Shown here: positions 48,470 to 57,116 of the stretch, in pieces
How positions within the stretch are numbered: position 1 is the stretch's first letter
How the letters are laid out: the number at the start of each line of letters is the position of its first letter
Source: UBA5336 sp039818165
Lineage (GTDB): Bacteria > Pseudomonadota > Alphaproteobacteria > Caulobacterales > Hyphomonadaceae
Length of the DNA stretch: 64,000 nt
Assembly (NCBI GenBank): GCA_039818165.1
Contig: JBCBUL010000001.1
Span: 62,001-126,000, forward strand
Direction: 5' to 3'
Notes under the pieces: generated by a model
Seen by the model: the letters and a program-made list of their open reading frames with translations, nothing else
Database searches by the model: none
What the model was told of the DNA's origin: nothing
Position numbers and translations under genes: made by a program

Positions 48470-48660
48470 TCGACTCGCTACCAAATCACCGGGAGGGGAA
48501 GGGACCGGTGAGCGGTGAAGCAACTGCCATACGCGGTCGGGGTAGCCGCTTTGGCGTCTGCGCTTCACAGTGATAAAGATGTCACTTAAAGAATTTAATT
48601 CAAGATAAATTTGATATTTTGCTTGTGTGTTGCATTCACGCTTTAGTGTTCGCGCCGTGA

Positions 48661-49563
48661 TCAGCGACGACGGTCATCATCTTCATCCTCGAAGTCTTCA
48701 ACGATAAACAAACGGGGATTCAAGGAGATGCCCGTTGAAACATCTTTCAATTCAACCGTAGTTATGCCTCCGTTCGCATCCAACACACGCCAGGCTAGGA
48801 GATCGTAAGAGCCCGCATTGAAGATCAGGGTGAGCTCGCCTTCAGCTTCATCTGTAGGATCGACCACTGTAATTGCGACGATGCCATTCGCACGCTGTAC
48901 ACGGATAACGTCAGCCTCAGTCTCGAAATCGAGGTTGTCATCCAGAAGCAATCCGAGCGGTGTGGAGGCCAGCGGTACGCGATCAACGGTCTCCAATTCG
49001 TCGTCCCGCATGGCCACGGTCACGCCGTCAGCGGCGATAAGGATGGGCACAGGTGCGTCATAGTCGAATCGCATGCGGCCCGGACGCTGCAGGAAGAACT
49101 CGCCTTCGCTCAAGCCGCCACTGGTACCAATCTGAACGAACCGCCCCTTCGCAGTTTCCACGCGAGACATGGCGTCGGACGCCGATTTCAGGACTGCCCG
49201 CCGCTCCGTGACAGACAGGACCGAAGGGTCTGCGCGGCGCTGGATGGGGGCGGCGGCTTCCGGGGGCGGGATTACTTCAGCCGTCTCATCAGACGCCGCT
49301 GGCGCGTTGCCCATGTCCTGTGCCAGGGACTGAGTGTCTTCTGGCGCAGGGTCGATTGGGGACGGTGTTCCCTTCGTTTCCTGGACTGGAATGACCTGCG
49401 GTTCTGGAGTGGTGGTCGGCTGTGCAAGCGTTCGCGTTAGGTCGGCCTCACTCTTCGCAACAGGCGCAGTGGCTGCCACTTCCACCTGTGTGGTCGTAGC
49501 GGCGGGAGAAATGTCGACACCGCCGATCAGGCCGGCGGCCAGGGCAACAAAGCTGGACAACAT
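48661..49563 (-). CDS. LolA-like outer membrane lipoprotein carrier domain protein
   Basis: The 300-residue protein begins with a signal-like hydrophobic stretch (MLSSFVALAAGLIGGV), then a long low-complexity linker rich in Thr, Pro and Ala (about 20-115). The LolA-like half-barrel follows: SRVETAKGRFVQIGTSGGLSEGEFFLQRPGRMRFDYDAPVPILIAADG. LolA shuttles lipoproteins through the periplasm to LolB. The linker makes it longer than classical LolA, which suggests tethering or a specialised relative. The tail DFEDEDDDRRR is strongly charged. Confidence 0.8.
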   Translation of the reverse strand: MLSSFVALAAGLIGGVDISPAATTTQVEVAATAPVAKSEADLTRTLAQPTTTPEPQVIPVQETKGTPSPIDPAPEDTQSLAQDMGNAPAASDETAEVIPPPEAAAPIQRRADPSVLSVTERRAVLKSASDAMSRVETAKGRFVQIGTSGGLSEGEFFLQRPGRMRFDYDAPVPILIAADGVTVAMRDDELETVDRVPLASTPLGLLLDDNLDFETEADVIRVQRANGIVAITVVDPTDEAEGELTLIFNAGSYDLLAWRVLDANGGITTVELKDVSTGISLNPRLFIVEDFEDEDDDRRR

Positions 49564-49701
49564 GGGTCGCTTTTCCCTTCTTCAGGAGTTCATTTGCTCT
49601 TCTTTTAGCGCCGTTCGCCAGCGAATTGTGGGCGTAATTGAGGCAATGCGGTCGATTTTCGTTGGAACAGGTTCATCCAGTTACCCGTAATGAACGCGTT
49701 T

Positions 49702-50271
49702 TCAGGGAATGCGCCACGAATGGTCGCTGTCCGGGCGCCAGTCCAGAAAAGCGCGGCGGTGACCATCGCGGGAAAGATGAAGCCAGTCGATACGGTCGAT
49801 TTCGATCAAGATTTGCGTGAAGGTCTCTTGGGCCAAGCTGATTTGCCGGGAGATGTCGGCTTCATTCAATGCGTCCCCGGGCGCTGATGTGGTCGTATAA
49901 TCATCCAGACTTGCATGATTGGCGCGCTCGAAAGCTTTTTCCCACCCTTCACCGTCAGTCACGATTTCCGCCCTGCCTTTGGCGCGCATTTGGATCATTT
50001 TTGCTCGTTCAAAGAACAATAGGCTGACAAATGGATCGCTTCTCAGTTCCATGACCTTACCGCTTCGTCGATCCGTCCAGATCTCCACGCGCCGGCGAGT
50101 TCGGTCAAATCCTCTCAGCACGACAACGCGGCCTTCAGCGCCCTCGTTGACACCGGCCGAAATCAGAACGGGCCATCTTAAAGGAGACTTTTTGTCGTGG
50201 GCGGCGCGGGTGAGCGCGTCGAGACAGGATTGCGCAACAGCGGCGAGATCATCGCGCTCATGCTCAGGCAT
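49702..50271 (-). CDS. Pyridoxamine 5'-phosphate oxidase-like FMN-binding protein
   Basis: The 189-residue protein has the split-barrel flavin fold: RVVVLRGFDRTRRRVEIWTDRRSGKVMELRSDPFVSLLFFE near residues 45-88 and a C-terminal WLHLSRDGHRRAFLDW resembling the PdxH tail. These enzymes bind FMN and include pyridoxamine phosphate oxidase, but other members have different substrates, so I do not assign pdxH. Its start overlaps the DCC-family gene by 8 bp. GGAGAAAAGG precedes the ATG. Confidence 0.82.
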   Translation of the reverse strand: MPEHERDDLAAVAQSCLDALTRAAHDKKSPLRWPVLISAGVNEGAEGRVVVLRGFDRTRRRVEIWTDRRSGKVMELRSDPFVSLLFFERAKMIQMRAKGRAEIVTDGEGWEKAFERANHASLDDYTTTSAPGDALNEADISRQISLAQETFTQILIEIDRIDWLHLSRDGHRRAFLDWRPDSDHSWRIP

Positions 50272-50644
50272 CCGCCTTTTCTCCTAGAGCGCGCTTTGCG
50301 CGGCGTTGTAGGGCCGGGCGGATCTTGAGAAACCCGCGGTAGACGCGCTCGAGAAGCCACAAAACCGGCGGAACCCGCGCCAAATGTCCGAACGGGGCAA
50401 GGATCGGAATGGCCCGCCACATTGCAGCAAACGCAGCTGCCCCTGAGACGATTTGCTTTCCGCGCTCCTGCGCGTGGAACCGGGTGAGTAATTGCCCCTT
50501 ATCAATCGGGCAGCTCTCTGGTTGCCCCTCCGAGACATCCACGAATGCGATGGTACTATTCCTGTCCAGCCGCTGCATCAGCGCGATTTCGCGGACGCAC
50601 AGCGGACATGCGCCGTCGAACCAGACTGTCAGTCGTTTATCCAT
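50264..50644 (-). CDS. DCC family thiol-disulfide oxidoreductase-like protein (DUF393)
   Basis: The 126-residue protein starts LTVWFDGACPLCVREIALMQRLDR, the DxxCxxC signature of DUF393/DCC proteins (Cys13 and Cys16), continues through IAFVDVSEGQPE and ends with a hydrophobic stretch and basic tail (PALQRRAKRALGEK). The family is thioredoxin-like in topology; the in vivo partner is unknown. It overlaps the FMN-binding gene by 8 bp on the same strand. Confidence 0.88.
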   Translation of the reverse strand: MDKRLTVWFDGACPLCVREIALMQRLDRNSTIAFVDVSEGQPESCPIDKGQLLTRFHAQERGKQIVSGAAAFAAMWRAIPILAPFGHLARVPPVLWLLERVYRGFLKIRPALQRRAKRALGEKADA

Positions 50645-50806
50645 GATAGATATGTGGTCCGCAGAATAGCCGCTGCAAAGGCTTGCATCGTCGCACCATT
50701 TATGCGCATAGCGCGCGCCTAGCGAGACGGCGGCGCAAGGCCGTTCGTGTCAGGCTGTCACCTGGAGCATGTGACCCAGGCGGACTTCAGGGCGAAGGAA
50801 AGAAAC

Positions 50807-51448
50807 ATGTCCGACGAAATCGTATTTAATGTGGAAGTGCGCGAGCGCACCGGAAAAGGCGGAGCGCGTGAGGCGCGTCGGCTCGGTATGGTGCCAGGCG
50901 TGTTGTATGGCGGCGGTGAAGATCCCGTTGCAATCAACCTCAAGCGCAACGAAGTGATCAAGGCGATCAATACGGGGCAATTCCTGTCCTCCACTGCAAC
51001 ACTCGTCCACAAGGGCGAAAAGCAGATGGTGATCCCGCAGGATATTCAGATGCACCCTGTGTCTGACCAGCCGATGCATGTCGATCTCTACCGCGTGAAC
51101 GCCAAACAGAAGATCAAGGTGGACGTGTCGGTGACCTTTGTCGGAGAAGATACATCTCCGGGCATCAAGCGTGGCGGATCGCTGAATGTCGTGCGTCACG
51201 CTGTCGAGCTGCTTGTGCCGGCCGGCAACATTCCTGATGATCTCACCGCCGACGTCTCGGCGCTGGATATCGGTGATAACGTGAAAATCTCGGACGTGAC
51301 GCTGCCTGCCGACGCTGAGCCAACCATCACGGACCGTGACTTCACGATTGCGACCATCGTTGGCCGTATTGCGAAAGCCGAAACCGAAGGCGACGCTGAG
51401 GTCGATCCGGAGGCCGTTGAGACCACCGCCCAAGGCGACGAAGACTAA
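50807..51448 (+). CDS. rplY: 50S ribosomal protein L25 / Ctc family
   Basis: L25 binds 5S rRNA in the large ribosomal subunit. The 213-residue protein has the N-terminal L25 domain (NVEVRERTGKGGAREARRLGMVPGVLYGGGEDPVAI) and the Ctc-type beta-rich C-terminal domain with VTFVGEDTSPGIKRGGSLNVVRHAVELLVPAGNIPDDL, as usual in alphaproteobacteria. The ATG at 50807 follows GAAGGA. It is separated from pth by an internal hairpin and a 108-bp gap. Confidence 0.97.
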   Translation: MSDEIVFNVEVRERTGKGGAREARRLGMVPGVLYGGGEDPVAINLKRNEVIKAINTGQFLSSTATLVHKGEKQMVIPQDIQMHPVSDQPMHVDLYRVNAKQKIKVDVSVTFVGEDTSPGIKRGGSLNVVRHAVELLVPAGNIPDDLTADVSALDIGDNVKISDVTLPADAEPTITDRDFTIATIVGRIAKAETEGDAEVDPEAVETTAQGDED

Positions 51449-51505
51449 TATTGGCGTTTGCGCGCCCCGGGGGCCGCACCCATGTTTAAGTCCGCAACGA
51501 AATGG

Positions 51506-51539
51506 CTGGCCGCATTCCTTCCGGGAGTGCGGCCAGTTT
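51506..51539 (+). terminator. Terminator-like hairpin between rplY and pth
   Basis: CTGGCCGCA (51506-51514) pairs perfectly with TGCGGCCAG (51528-51536) and is followed by TTTC. It can limit read-through from rplY into pth, whose start is 18 bp further on. Confidence 0.6.
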
Positions 51540-51556
51540 CTGCCGAGGAGACTCCC

Positions 51557-52165
51557 ATGCTGATCTTGATGGGGCAGGGCAATCCCGAGCCCAAGTATCT
51601 GGGCAATCGGCACAATCTTGGATTCATGACCCTGGATAAGATCGCAGACGATCATGGCTTCGGACCCTGGAAATCAAAGTTCCAGTCGGTTGTTAGCGAA
51701 GGATGGATCGAGGGCAGCGCAGGGCGGGTGAAAGCCCTGCTCATGAAGCCGACGACATTCTACAACGAAACCGGCCGCGCCGTTGCTGAGGCGGTCCGCT
51801 TTTACAAAGCTTCCGCCGATGATGTCATTGTCTTCCATGATGAGATCGATCTCGCACCCGGGCGCCTACGGGTCAAAAAAGGGGGCGGGCACTCGGGCAA
51901 TAACGGTATTCGATCCGTTTTGTCCCATCTTGGTCCCGAGATCCGCCGCGTGCGCATGGGCGTTGGACATCCTGGCGATAAATCCAGGGTGATGCCGTAC
52001 GTCTTGTCAGACTTTTCAAAAGCCGAAACTGTTTGGCGAGACGCCTTGCTTGAAGCGATTTCACGGGCTCTGCCTTACTTTGCCCAGGGCGAAGATGAAC
52101 GGTTTCAGACAGAAGTCATGCGCCTCGCGCCCGCCCCAAAAGCGGACCCGCGCCAGCAAGGCTAA
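51557..52165 (+). CDS. pth: Peptidyl-tRNA hydrolase
   Basis: Pth releases tRNA from prematurely dropped peptidyl-tRNA. The 202-residue protein shows GQGNPEPKYLGNRHNLGFMTLD with the catalytic His, LMKPTTFYNETGRAV, FHDEIDLAPGRLRVKKGGGHSGNNGIRSV and MGVGHPGDKSRVMPYVLSDF. The ATG at 51557 is preceded by GAGGAG; longer readings add an unrelated extension. It converges with the TIR-like gene, leaving 3 bp between. Confidence 0.97.
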   Translation: MLILMGQGNPEPKYLGNRHNLGFMTLDKIADDHGFGPWKSKFQSVVSEGWIEGSAGRVKALLMKPTTFYNETGRAVAEAVRFYKASADDVIVFHDEIDLAPGRLRVKKGGGHSGNNGIRSVLSHLGPEIRRVRMGVGHPGDKSRVMPYVLSDFSKAETVWRDALLEAISRALPYFAQGEDERFQTEVMRLAPAPKADPRQQG

Positions 52166-52168
52166 CGT

Positions 52169-53131
52169 CTATTCACCCGTATCATTGACGATCCCGCCGC
52201 TCGGTTCGAGCAATGCGGGATCAAGCAAATCACGCTGGACTGTTCCAGCCGGGCATGTCGCGAAGACAGCGTTGGCAACACCTGGCAGAACGGGTGCCGC
52301 GCCCGTAGCCGCCTGCATGTTTCGCCAGATGAACGCCAACAGAAACAGAACGGCAATCGCTGCGAGCATGGCCCAAATCGCGCCCATTCCGCCGATCTCT
52401 TCTTCTTCTGCCGCGGCATAGGACGCTTGTGGCGTAACGCGGTCAGTCTCAGGTGGTGGCGTCGTTCGGAAAGGGGTGACGTTGGCGGGTTCGGCGGTTT
52501 TTATTTCTACCGGTTCAGGCTTGGCTGGCGTGGTTGGCGTCGGGGTGGTCGTTGTGCTCGTGAGGCTTGCGGCGCCGATTGCGCCCGCGGCTGCAGCGCC
52601 CGCTGCAATATCCGTTTTCTTTACGCCGACCGGCTGCCCTTTAATGGCCAGGGGGTCGGCCGGATGACGGGTACGCCATGCGTCTTGAGCGTCCTTGTCT
52701 TTCGTCGGGATCAAGAGGAACTCTTTGAGGTCTTTTCGATCCTGCTGGTCTTCCAGTTTCTGGATAATCTCAAACCAGCCATCGGTGTTCGTCCGAGACG
52801 TGAAGCCCTTCAAATCATGCAGGTCGTCAACTTCGTAGGGGTCGTATGGCACAACATCGTCCAGGCCAGCCTGAATGAAGGGTTGGTCCTTGATCGAGTA
52901 TCCGGTTCCTGCCGCTGCGCGCACAAAGTCCGATTTCGTGGCATTCTCGGACCAAAGAACCAGCATGGCTTTCGACCGATGCACAGCACGTGCTTCTTTC
53001 TCGTCGAACTGGTCGTCGGTAGACTTTGCATCGTACCAAACGCGCATTTTCAGCGCGCGGAGGCGACGCGTAACTAGCTTGGCCATGTCGCGGTCTTCAA
53101 GCGCAGCGACCACGAAAACATCGTAACTCAT
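52169..53131 (-). CDS. TIR-like domain protein with C-terminal membrane anchor
   Basis: The 320-residue protein starts YDVFVVAALEDRDMAKLVTRRLRALKMRVWYD, which matches the TIR fold (box 1 and the following helix), and continues to about residue 125. In the third helix, where NADase TIRs carry the catalytic glutamate, it reads SDFVRAAAGTGY, without Glu. A Thr/Pro-rich linker (185-235) leads to one membrane helix (about 250-270) and an outer tail ending DPALLEPSGG. It may therefore be a signalling or scaffolding TIR and not an NAD+ hydrolase. It stands between pth and ychF, not in a defence island. Confidence 0.75.
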   Translation of the reverse strand: MSYDVFVVAALEDRDMAKLVTRRLRALKMRVWYDAKSTDDQFDEKEARAVHRSKAMLVLWSENATKSDFVRAAAGTGYSIKDQPFIQAGLDDVVPYDPYEVDDLHDLKGFTSRTNTDGWFEIIQKLEDQQDRKDLKEFLLIPTKDKDAQDAWRTRHPADPLAIKGQPVGVKKTDIAAGAAAAGAIGAASLTSTTTTPTPTTPAKPEPVEIKTAEPANVTPFRTTPPPETDRVTPQASYAAAEEEEIGGMGAIWAMLAAIAVLFLLAFIWRNMQAATGAAPVLPGVANAVFATCPAGTVQRDLLDPALLEPSGGIVNDTGE

Positions 53132-53277
53132 GGCAAAAACCCCTTAATTTCAGATTCGCACCATAGGCAGGTGCGTCCGAAACGCCAACAGATTCAGCGC
53201 TGAGGCGAACGAGCACTGGTTTTCCGGCACAAATCGGCTACAGCAGCGGCCTGACCAGGAATTGAAAGGCGCAAATT

Positions 53278-54375
53278 ATGGGCTTCAAATGTGGCATCGT
53301 CGGTCTGCCCAACGTGGGAAAGTCCACGCTCTTTAACGCGCTCACACAAACGGCGGCGGCCCAGGCAGCGAACTACCCTTTTTGTACAATAGAGCCCAAT
53401 GTGGGCGAGGTCGCAGTGCCTGAACCAAGACTGAAGAAACTTGCGGAGGTCGCGGGATCGAAGGAAATCGTGCCGGCGCGCATGAATTTCGTTGATATTG
53501 CAGGCCTGGTGGAGGGGGCTTCCAAAGGGGAAGGATTGGGCAACCAGTTCCTGGCCAATATTCGCGAAACAGACGCGATAGCCTACGTTTTGCGCTGTTT
53601 TGAAGATGATGACATCACGCACGTTGCCGGTCGCATCGATCCCATCGCGGATTTGGAGACAGTCGAGACCGAACTGATGCTTGCTGATCTGGAGAGCCTG
53701 GAAAAGCGAAAGTCCAATCTCGTGAAAAAAGCCAACTCTGGCGATAAAGATGCCAAGGCTCAGATTTCGCTGATCGATCTCGCCCTGGATCAATTGAACT
53801 CCGGAAAACCCGCGCGGTATGCCGAGGTTGATGCTGATGATCTGAAAGCCTGGAAGATGCTGCAATTGCTGACAGCAAAGCCGGTGCTCTACATCGCCAA
53901 TGTCGATGAAGGCGCAGCGGGCACCGGAAACGACCATTCGCAGAAAGTTGTCGCCCATGCCAAGGCCGAAAACGCCACTTGCGTGGTGATTTCGGCCCAG
54001 ATTGAGAGTGAATTGGCTCTGCTTGAGGATGAGGAGCGGGAGGAATATCTGGATGAACTGGGGCTTGAGGAGCCGGGGCTGAACCGCCTTATCCACTCCG
54101 GCTATGATCTGCTTGATCTCCAGACCTACTTCACGGCCGGTCCAAAAGAGTCACGCGCATGGACGGTCAAAAAAGGTGCGACAGCTCCGCAGGCGGCCGG
54201 TGTAATTCATGGTGACTTCGAAAAAGGGTTCATCCGCGCAGAGACCATTACGTTCGATGACTATGTCGCCCATGGCGGTGAGAGTGGGGCAAAAGAGGCG
54301 GGCAAGATGCGCGCGGAAGGCAAGGAATACATCGTTCAGGATGGCGATGTGATGTTGTTCCGGTTCAACGTCTAA
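53278..54375 (+). CDS. ychF: Redox-regulated ATPase YchF
   Basis: YchF is an OBG-like P-loop protein that binds ribosomes and prefers ATP. The 365-residue protein shows GLPNVGKSTLFNALT at residues 8-22, FVDIAGLVEGASKGEGLGN, the base-recognition region YIANVDEG, and a C-terminal TGS-like domain ending EGKEYIVQDGDVMLFRFNV. AAAGG precedes the ATG. The pth-ychF neighbourhood is common in proteobacteria, here split by the opposite TIR-like gene. Confidence 0.97.
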   Translation: MGFKCGIVGLPNVGKSTLFNALTQTAAAQAANYPFCTIEPNVGEVAVPEPRLKKLAEVAGSKEIVPARMNFVDIAGLVEGASKGEGLGNQFLANIRETDAIAYVLRCFEDDDITHVAGRIDPIADLETVETELMLADLESLEKRKSNLVKKANSGDKDAKAQISLIDLALDQLNSGKPARYAEVDADDLKAWKMLQLLTAKPVLYIANVDEGAAGTGNDHSQKVVAHAKAENATCVVISAQIESELALLEDEEREEYLDELGLEEPGLNRLIHSGYDLLDLQTYFTAGPKESRAWTVKKGATAPQAAGVIHGDFEKGFIRAETITFDDYVAHGGESGAKEAGKMRAEGKEYIVQDGDVMLFRFNV

Positions 54376-54379
54376 TCCA

Positions 54380-56239
54380 TCACTCGGCCACGAGCGGAGC
54401 GGCGTCATCGACGAGAAATCCGCCTGACTGACGCGCCCACAGGCTGGCATAGAGCCCGCCGGCGGCAACAAGGTCATCGTGGCAACCCATCTCGACGATC
54501 CGCCCCTGGTCGAGAACGATCAGCCTGTCCATGGCGGCGATCGTCGACAGCCGGTGAGCGATCGCAATCACTGTCTTCCCTTCCATGAGTTGAAAGAGAT
54601 TGTCCTGAATTGCGGCTTCAACTTCTGAATCGAGCGCTGAGGTTGCCTCGTCCAGCACCAGGATGGGAGCGTTTTTCAGGAACAGGCGGGCAATGGCTAG
54701 GCGCTGGCGTTGACCCCCTGAGAGTTTCACCCCGCGCTCGCCGACCTGGGCGTCAAGGCCTTTCCGGTTCTTCTGATCTTCGAGATCATGAATGAACCCA
54801 TCTGCGTTTGCGCGTTTGGCGGCTTCGAGAATGTCGGCGTCGCTCGCGCCGGGTCGCCCATAGGCAATGTTGTCTCGAATTGAGCGATGCAGCAGGCTTG
54901 TGTCTTGGGTGACCACACCGATCTGCGCCCGCAAGCTGTCTTGCGTCACAGTGCGGATGTCTTGCCCATCGATGCGAATGTGTCCGCCTTCCAGATCGTA
55001 GAAGCGAAGCAGCAGATTGCACAGCGTGGTTTTGCCCGCGCCGGAACGGCCAACCAGACCGATGCGCTCTCCTGGCTGGACGGTGAGACACAGGTCGTTG
55101 ATGACGCTTTTGTCGGCGCCGTAGTTGAATTGAACGCCGTCAAAGTCGATGGCGCCTTGGCTAACACGTAGCAAGCTGGCGTCGGGCGCGTCTTGCACCG
55201 CTATGGCCTTGGTCAACATCGCCTTGCCATCGAACACAGTGCCAATGTTCTCAAAAAGGGCGGCAACTTCCCACATAATCCACTGCGACATGCCCGACAT
55301 GCGCAGGCAAAGCGCGATGGCGACGGCTATTGCACCGAGCGATACCGCGCTTCCCTGCCAAAGCCAGATCGAAAGCGCCGCGATGGAGAAAACCAACGCA
55401 GCGTTGAGCGTATAGATCGCGACGTAGAACCAGGTCACGAGCCGCATTTGAGGATACACCGTGCCGAGGAAACCCTGCATGCTGTCTCGGGCATAGGTCG
55501 CCTCACCGCCGCCATGGGCGAACAATTTGACGGTGTTGATGTTGGTGTAGCTATCGACGATTCGTCCGGTCATGACGGAGCGCGCATCGGACTGTTTTTC
55601 CGAGATGTCTGCAAGGCGCGGAACGAAATACCAAATCAGGCCCGCATAGGCGGCGAACCAGACGCCGAGGGGAATGAGAAAGCGCAGGTCCGCAGTTCCC
55701 ACCAAGGCGAGAATGGCGCCGAAATAGACCACCACATAAGCGAAGATATCCAGAATCTTGTTGGCAACTTCTCGAACAGCCAAAGCTGTTTGCATCACTT
55801 TGGTTGCAACGCGGCCAGCGAACTCGTCAGCAAAGAACGCCATGGACTGGTTCAGTAATTGTCGATGCATGCACCAGCGTGCGCTCATCGGTAAATTTGC
55901 AGCGATGACCTGGTGGGGCGCGATGGACGACCCAAGGGCGATGAGTGGCATGCCAACAAGGACGAAGAGGCCCATCACTATGAGTTCGATTCGGTGATCT
56001 GACAGGAAGGTTTCCGGATCGGCTGCTTCCAGCCGGTCGACCAGCGCTCCCATGAAGCCGAACAGGGCCACTTCGGCGATGGCAAGTAAGGCTGAAAGCG
56101 CCGTCATGGCTGCCAGCCACCCCCGGCTGTCTTTCAGGTAATACCAGCAAAACGCCCAGAACCCTTCTGGCGGCGGTCCCTGACGATTCTCCGGGAAGGG
56201 ATCTAGCCTGCGTTCAAAACATCCGAGCATGGGCTGCAT
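54380..56239 (-). CDS. ABC transporter ATP-binding/permease protein (exporter half, MsbA-like)
   Basis: The 619-residue protein fuses a six-helix membrane domain (about 25-335) and a nucleotide-binding domain with Walker A GLVGRSGAGKTTL near 398, signature LSGGQRQRLAIARL near 502 and Walker B ILVLDEATSALDSE. Homodimeric exporters of this type move lipids or hydrophobic compounds; the cargo is unknown. It converges with ychF, separated by 4 bp, and is divergent from an SDR gene. Confidence 0.93.
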   Translation of the reverse strand: MQPMLGCFERRLDPFPENRQGPPPEGFWAFCWYYLKDSRGWLAAMTALSALLAIAEVALFGFMGALVDRLEAADPETFLSDHRIELIVMGLFVLVGMPLIALGSSIAPHQVIAANLPMSARWCMHRQLLNQSMAFFADEFAGRVATKVMQTALAVREVANKILDIFAYVVVYFGAILALVGTADLRFLIPLGVWFAAYAGLIWYFVPRLADISEKQSDARSVMTGRIVDSYTNINTVKLFAHGGGEATYARDSMQGFLGTVYPQMRLVTWFYVAIYTLNAALVFSIAALSIWLWQGSAVSLGAIAVAIALCLRMSGMSQWIMWEVAALFENIGTVFDGKAMLTKAIAVQDAPDASLLRVSQGAIDFDGVQFNYGADKSVINDLCLTVQPGERIGLVGRSGAGKTTLCNLLLRFYDLEGGHIRIDGQDIRTVTQDSLRAQIGVVTQDTSLLHRSIRDNIAYGRPGASDADILEAAKRANADGFIHDLEDQKNRKGLDAQVGERGVKLSGGQRQRLAIARLFLKNAPILVLDEATSALDSEVEAAIQDNLFQLMEGKTVIAIAHRLSTIAAMDRLIVLDQGRIVEMGCHDDLVAAGGLYASLWARQSGGFLVDDAAPLVAE

Positions 56240-56326
56240 ATGCGCCTTGCGCAGCCGGGCAGCAATCTCGCATGCGTGACAATCTTGTCTCCGTGGCTAA
56301 GTTAGAAGGAAATCAAGGTCGAACCG

Positions 56327-57109
56327 ATGACTGAAACCCATCCTCTACGCTCGGTAAAAGGACTCCGTGCACTCATTACCGGGGCGGCAAGCGGAATGGG
56401 CGCGGCGACCGCAGAGCTGTTTGCCCGGGAAGGCGCCCACGTTGCGGCCACGGATCTGGACCCTGCGAAAACCGGGGGTTTCGTCGACCAATTGCGGCGA
56501 TCTGGCCTCCACACCATCCATGCCTATGCGATGGACGTTACCGATCCGGAGGCGATCGAGCACACTGTTGAACAGGTCGCAGATGAGTTCGGCGGCATCG
56601 ATATTGTGGTGAACAATGCGGGGATTGTTCGGCCGGGCCCGGTCGACAACAGCGAGGTCTATGAAGCGAGCTGGACGCAAACCATCGATGTCATGCTGAC
56701 GGCCCACCAGCGTGTTGTTCGCGCGGCGTTGCCCCAACTCCGCAAGTCGGAGTTTCCTCGTATTGTGAATATTGCGTCGAGCGAAGGGCTTGGCGCCACA
56801 GTGAACAACAGCGCCTACGTTGCGGCCAAACACGGCGTTATAGGGCTCACGCGTGGTTTGGCCGTCGACCTCGGCAAAGAAGGAATTACGGTCAACTGCG
56901 TTTGCCCGGGGCCGATCAACACAAACATGACGGCAGGCATTCCCGACGAGGATAAAGCCACCTATGCGCGTCGGCGCACGGCTCTGCGGCGCTATGGCGA
57001 GCCTGAAGAAGTGGCGCATATGACGCTGTCTCTCTGCCTTCCGGCGGCAAGCTTTGTGACGGGTGCTGTGCTGGCTGTGGATGGTGGTTTGACCATACGA
57101 AATGCGTGA
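56327..57109 (+). CDS. SDR family oxidoreductase
   Basis: The 260-residue protein has LITGAASGMGAATAELFAREGAHVAATDLD (NAD(P)-binding), NNAGIVRPG, and the catalytic set Ser (NIASSEG), Tyr and Lys (NSAYVAAKHGVIGLTRG), and ends with the typical VTGAVLAVDGGLT. Substrate specificity cannot be read. AAGG precedes the ATG. The following lipoprotein gene begins within 8 bp of its stop, so they share a transcript. Confidence 0.93.
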   Translation: MTETHPLRSVKGLRALITGAASGMGAATAELFAREGAHVAATDLDPAKTGGFVDQLRRSGLHTIHAYAMDVTDPEAIEHTVEQVADEFGGIDIVVNNAGIVRPGPVDNSEVYEASWTQTIDVMLTAHQRVVRAALPQLRKSEFPRIVNIASSEGLGATVNNSAYVAAKHGVIGLTRGLAVDLGKEGITVNCVCPGPINTNMTAGIPDEDKATYARRRTALRRYGEPEEVAHMTLSLCLPAASFVTGAVLAVDGGLTIRNA

Positions 57110-57116
57110 GATGGGG

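Noticed and set aside
48575..48650. Possible CtrA site or sRNA in the AT-rich gap before 48660
   Set aside because: The TTAA pairs are spaced 5 bp and not the 7 bp of the CtrA consensus, and I see no terminator on either strand that would end a small RNA.
50750..51655. Minus-strand open frame (301 codons) across rplY
   Set aside because: Antisense to a conserved L25/Ctc gene, with no family match.
53194..54096. Minus-strand open frame (300 codons) across ychF
   Set aside because: Antisense to a fully conserved YchF protein; no ribosome site or domain.
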